This document shows positions 61,849-64,000 of a stretch of DNA of 64,000 nucleotides, piece after piece. A program made the translations under genes and the position numbers. Position 1 is the first letter of the stretch. Every line of letters starts with the position of its first letter. The stretch lies in NCBI GenBank assembly GCA_035582835.1, contig JAYKAV010001000.1, forward strand, positions 2,353,270 through 2,417,269, written 5' to 3'. The notes under the pieces were generated by a model. It was not told the origin of the DNA. It saw only the letters and a list, made by a program, of their open reading frames with translations, and did not search any database. The stretch comes from Phoebastria nigripes (taxonomy: Eukaryota; Chordata; Aves; Procellariiformes; Diomedeidae).

Positions 61849-64000
61849 CTGAGAAGGGGAGAAAGAACAAGAGACCCAAACACTTACAGAAAGGTCACAT
61901 TAAGCATTTCATTTACATTTCAATGGCCACTGCTGACATTTCTGCTTTTCAGCCATCTTGTGCTTTGGCAGCCAACTGCAAAATCCTGCCAGTACTTAAA
62001 ACCGTATTTGCAATCCTTTACTGCAGTTCTTTGTCGCACATCTTTCATAGCAAGTATGCTAAAAAACACTTCCCAGAATGAGATAGTATAAAATTAAATT
62101 GAAATAAGCAGAGACATATAAGAAACAAGAAGAAATGTGATCAAAGGAGATCTGATGACTGACAAGACAGACTCACAGGCAGGTTGTTCAGATGGCAAGA
62201 CCTGCAGGGAAAGCTCACAAACAAAACACAAGCGAGGACTGTCTCGTGCATGAGGAGGGGAGGAGATGGTTACAAAGTCTGAAAAAAAAGCTGGAAAAGG
62301 TTTTTTGTCAGCTAGGAGAACAACTCTGAAAGTCTGTCTTTTCTGACTGAAACAATCAGAGGAGAGCATAACACAGCAACAAGAGCAACACACTTCTAAG
62401 GGGAGCAGCTAGTATTTTTCTGTACCCATTCACACTTCCCCTTAAACGTTATTTAGTTCAGTATCCCGAATCATGCATTTCGATATAAATTATGAGTAGT
62501 ATCTTTCCATAGAATTTCTCTACAAGAGACTTGAGTGCGTTCATAAAATAGCATTTCTTTTCTTATATTCTACTTTCCCATTCTTCATCTTCCCACAGCT
62601 TTTCTCACTTTTCTTTGGCACAGAGGGGTTAAACACTGTGCTGTCAGTCCTACAATCCGTCAGCACAGAGCTGGGAATAAAACATTTCCAGAATGGAAGC
62701 TGACAGCGTGCAGCACGCCTGTCTAACTACAGAGAGCAAGGGGATCACTGTCCCATCCACCTCTACTTCCTTATGCTGCATGTAGGTTTGCCTGAAGATA
62801 ATTTAGCCAAGACCTGGAGACCACTGGCTGTGGCTTCCCACAAGGAAGAACAAAAAATTCCTCAATACTTTTGGAGCCAAAAGGTAAGAGTTTTGGAATA
62901 TAGAGGATGCATGTTTTTATTTGTTTACTGGTAATCATCTCAGAAAACTGGTTTTTTAATTGTTACCTTGATTATGCAGTTTTGCAATCGAGGTGAACCT
63001 TCAAATCTGAAATTTTAAAGCTTGCTCTAAAGCATCATTTTCTCTCATAGACTGAGGCATAGTGGGTGCTGTCTGTATTAACTGAGCCTTAAAACAGTCA
63101 CTTACTGCAGCAAGTTTTCTGTGGTTTTCCACTTAGCTCAAAAGGCAGTACATTTGTTCACTATCCGCTATTTTCCATTTTACCAAGCTTCCTCTCCCCT
63201 CTTCCCCAAATCACACACTGCTGTAGTACATTTCAGATCTTACTGCAAACTTCTTTCATTTAAATTACTATGCCGATGATTTCTCAGCAGTTACGAATGC
63301 TTACTGGATTTCAGGATCAGCACATAACCAAAAGCTGCTACCACTAAAGCTGCCTCTCAAAGGCAAGCTGTAACATGCACTATTGCACTTACCATGCTAG
63401 TACAGAATACCTAACATACTGCACCCAATTTCCTATGCTAACAGGCCTGAGAATAACATATTCTGATCTTTCAGGCATATACGTATTAGAGAGAATTGGT
63501 CATAAATGCATTTTTAATTTTGGTTTTATGCTAGTCCTTTCTGCTTTACTAGTCTATTACATTGTTAGGAATGCAAATAATTTTTAAAATCAGAAAGAAG
63601 ATGAACAAGGATACTCTGTCAATGGAAATAAAATATTTATACAGCTAGAAGTTTTCCTGCATCTTTTCAAAAGTCTTTACAATTCGTTCATTTACAGAAA
63701 CCCAAAATATATATACTTCCTCAAACTGCTCCTAATGACAAAACTTCTGCTTCCAAAGGAGCAGGACTAGCTGGAATAGTGAATTCCAGACACATCATTT
63801 TTCCACAGAGCAGGAAACAAATATAACATAACATTTGCATAACGAATAGAAACCCTTCCTCCCTGTGAGGCTCAGTCTTCCACAAGTGGAAGGTTTCCCT
63901 CTGGCCAGTTTTGAAACACATGATAAGCGAGTGCTAGACATGTATAGATATAGGAAGTATTAAGTGTAATGTTTCAGTATCAGCATGCCAACCTAAACCA
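61849..64000 (-). other. ADCY7 intron running off the window
   Basis: No upstream ADCY7 exon (for example the conserved GLRKWQYDVWS segment) appears before the window ends, so this intron exceeds 2.1 kb. It contains one MIR-like relic (62615-62755). Confidence 0.75.
62615..62755 (-). repeat. MIR/CORE-SINE-like relic
   Basis: TTGGCACAGAGGGGTTAAAC, CAGTCC.., GCACAGAGCTGGGAATAAAA, then GCCTGTCTAACTACAGAGAG follow the antisense ancient SINE blocks (GGCACAGAGAGGTTAAGTGA, GGCAGAGCTGGGAATAGAAC, CCTGCTCTAACCACTAGACC). It is the best preserved of the MIR-like relics here. Confidence 0.65.

Overview
This is vertebrate nuclear DNA: AT-rich, intron-rich, with one CpG-island promoter and no prokaryotic-style gene packing. 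Two multi-exon protein genes can be rebuilt by splicing, and they point tail to tail. BRD7 (bromodomain-containing protein 7, a PBAF chromatin-remodelling subunit) is on the + strand and complete, with 17 coding exons from 24929 to 40279 giving 653 residues. ADCY7 (adenylate cyclase type 7) is on the - strand and partial: 17 exons from 61848 down to 44846 encode the last 647 residues, and the 5' part of the gene lies beyond the right edge. The same neighbours in the same convergent order are found in mammals (established knowledge). The BRD7 gene is only about 15.5 kb, recent transposons are scarce, and the visible repeats are eroded CR1-like and MIR/CORE-SINE-like relics. This suggests a bird, or failing that another sauropsid; the species cannot be read from the window. 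Twelve isolated single-base Ns, all in non-coding sequence, mark a draft assembly.

Layout. 1-23.66 kb: AT-rich intergenic DNA upstream of BRD7 with no exon I can defend, carrying a CR1-like relic (about 14.7 kb), a MIR-like relic (about 13.8 kb) and short homopolymers. 23.66-25.29 kb: a possible hAT terminal-repeat relic, then a CpG island with a 50-bp minisatellite, a G-quadruplex motif, a GC box and the BRD7 start codon. 24.93-40.28 kb: BRD7 exons, including one GC-AG intron (intron 10). 40.28-40.75 kb: BRD7 3' UTR with two close AATAAA signals. About 40.76-42.90 kb: spacer between the genes. 42.90-44.85 kb: probable ADCY7 3' UTR. 44.85-61.85 kb: ADCY7 exons, whose introns hold an 80-bp A44(GA)18 tract, a CA/TA/CT composite microsatellite and three MIR-like relics. 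61.85-64.0 kb: an ADCY7 intron running off the window.

Function. The two genes do not form a pathway. BRD7 reads acetyl-lysine in the nucleus as part of PBAF. ADCY7 makes cAMP at the plasma membrane and belongs to the G-beta-gamma-stimulated AC2/4/7 group. All C2 catalytic residues are present in the ADCY7 fragment and the acetyl-lysine-binding Asn and Tyr are present in BRD7, so both look functional. I found no sign of a novel multi-gene system. The unusual points are splice-site level (GC-AG intron, a tandem GTTGGTAAG donor, a possible in-frame alternative acceptor) and local DNA structure.
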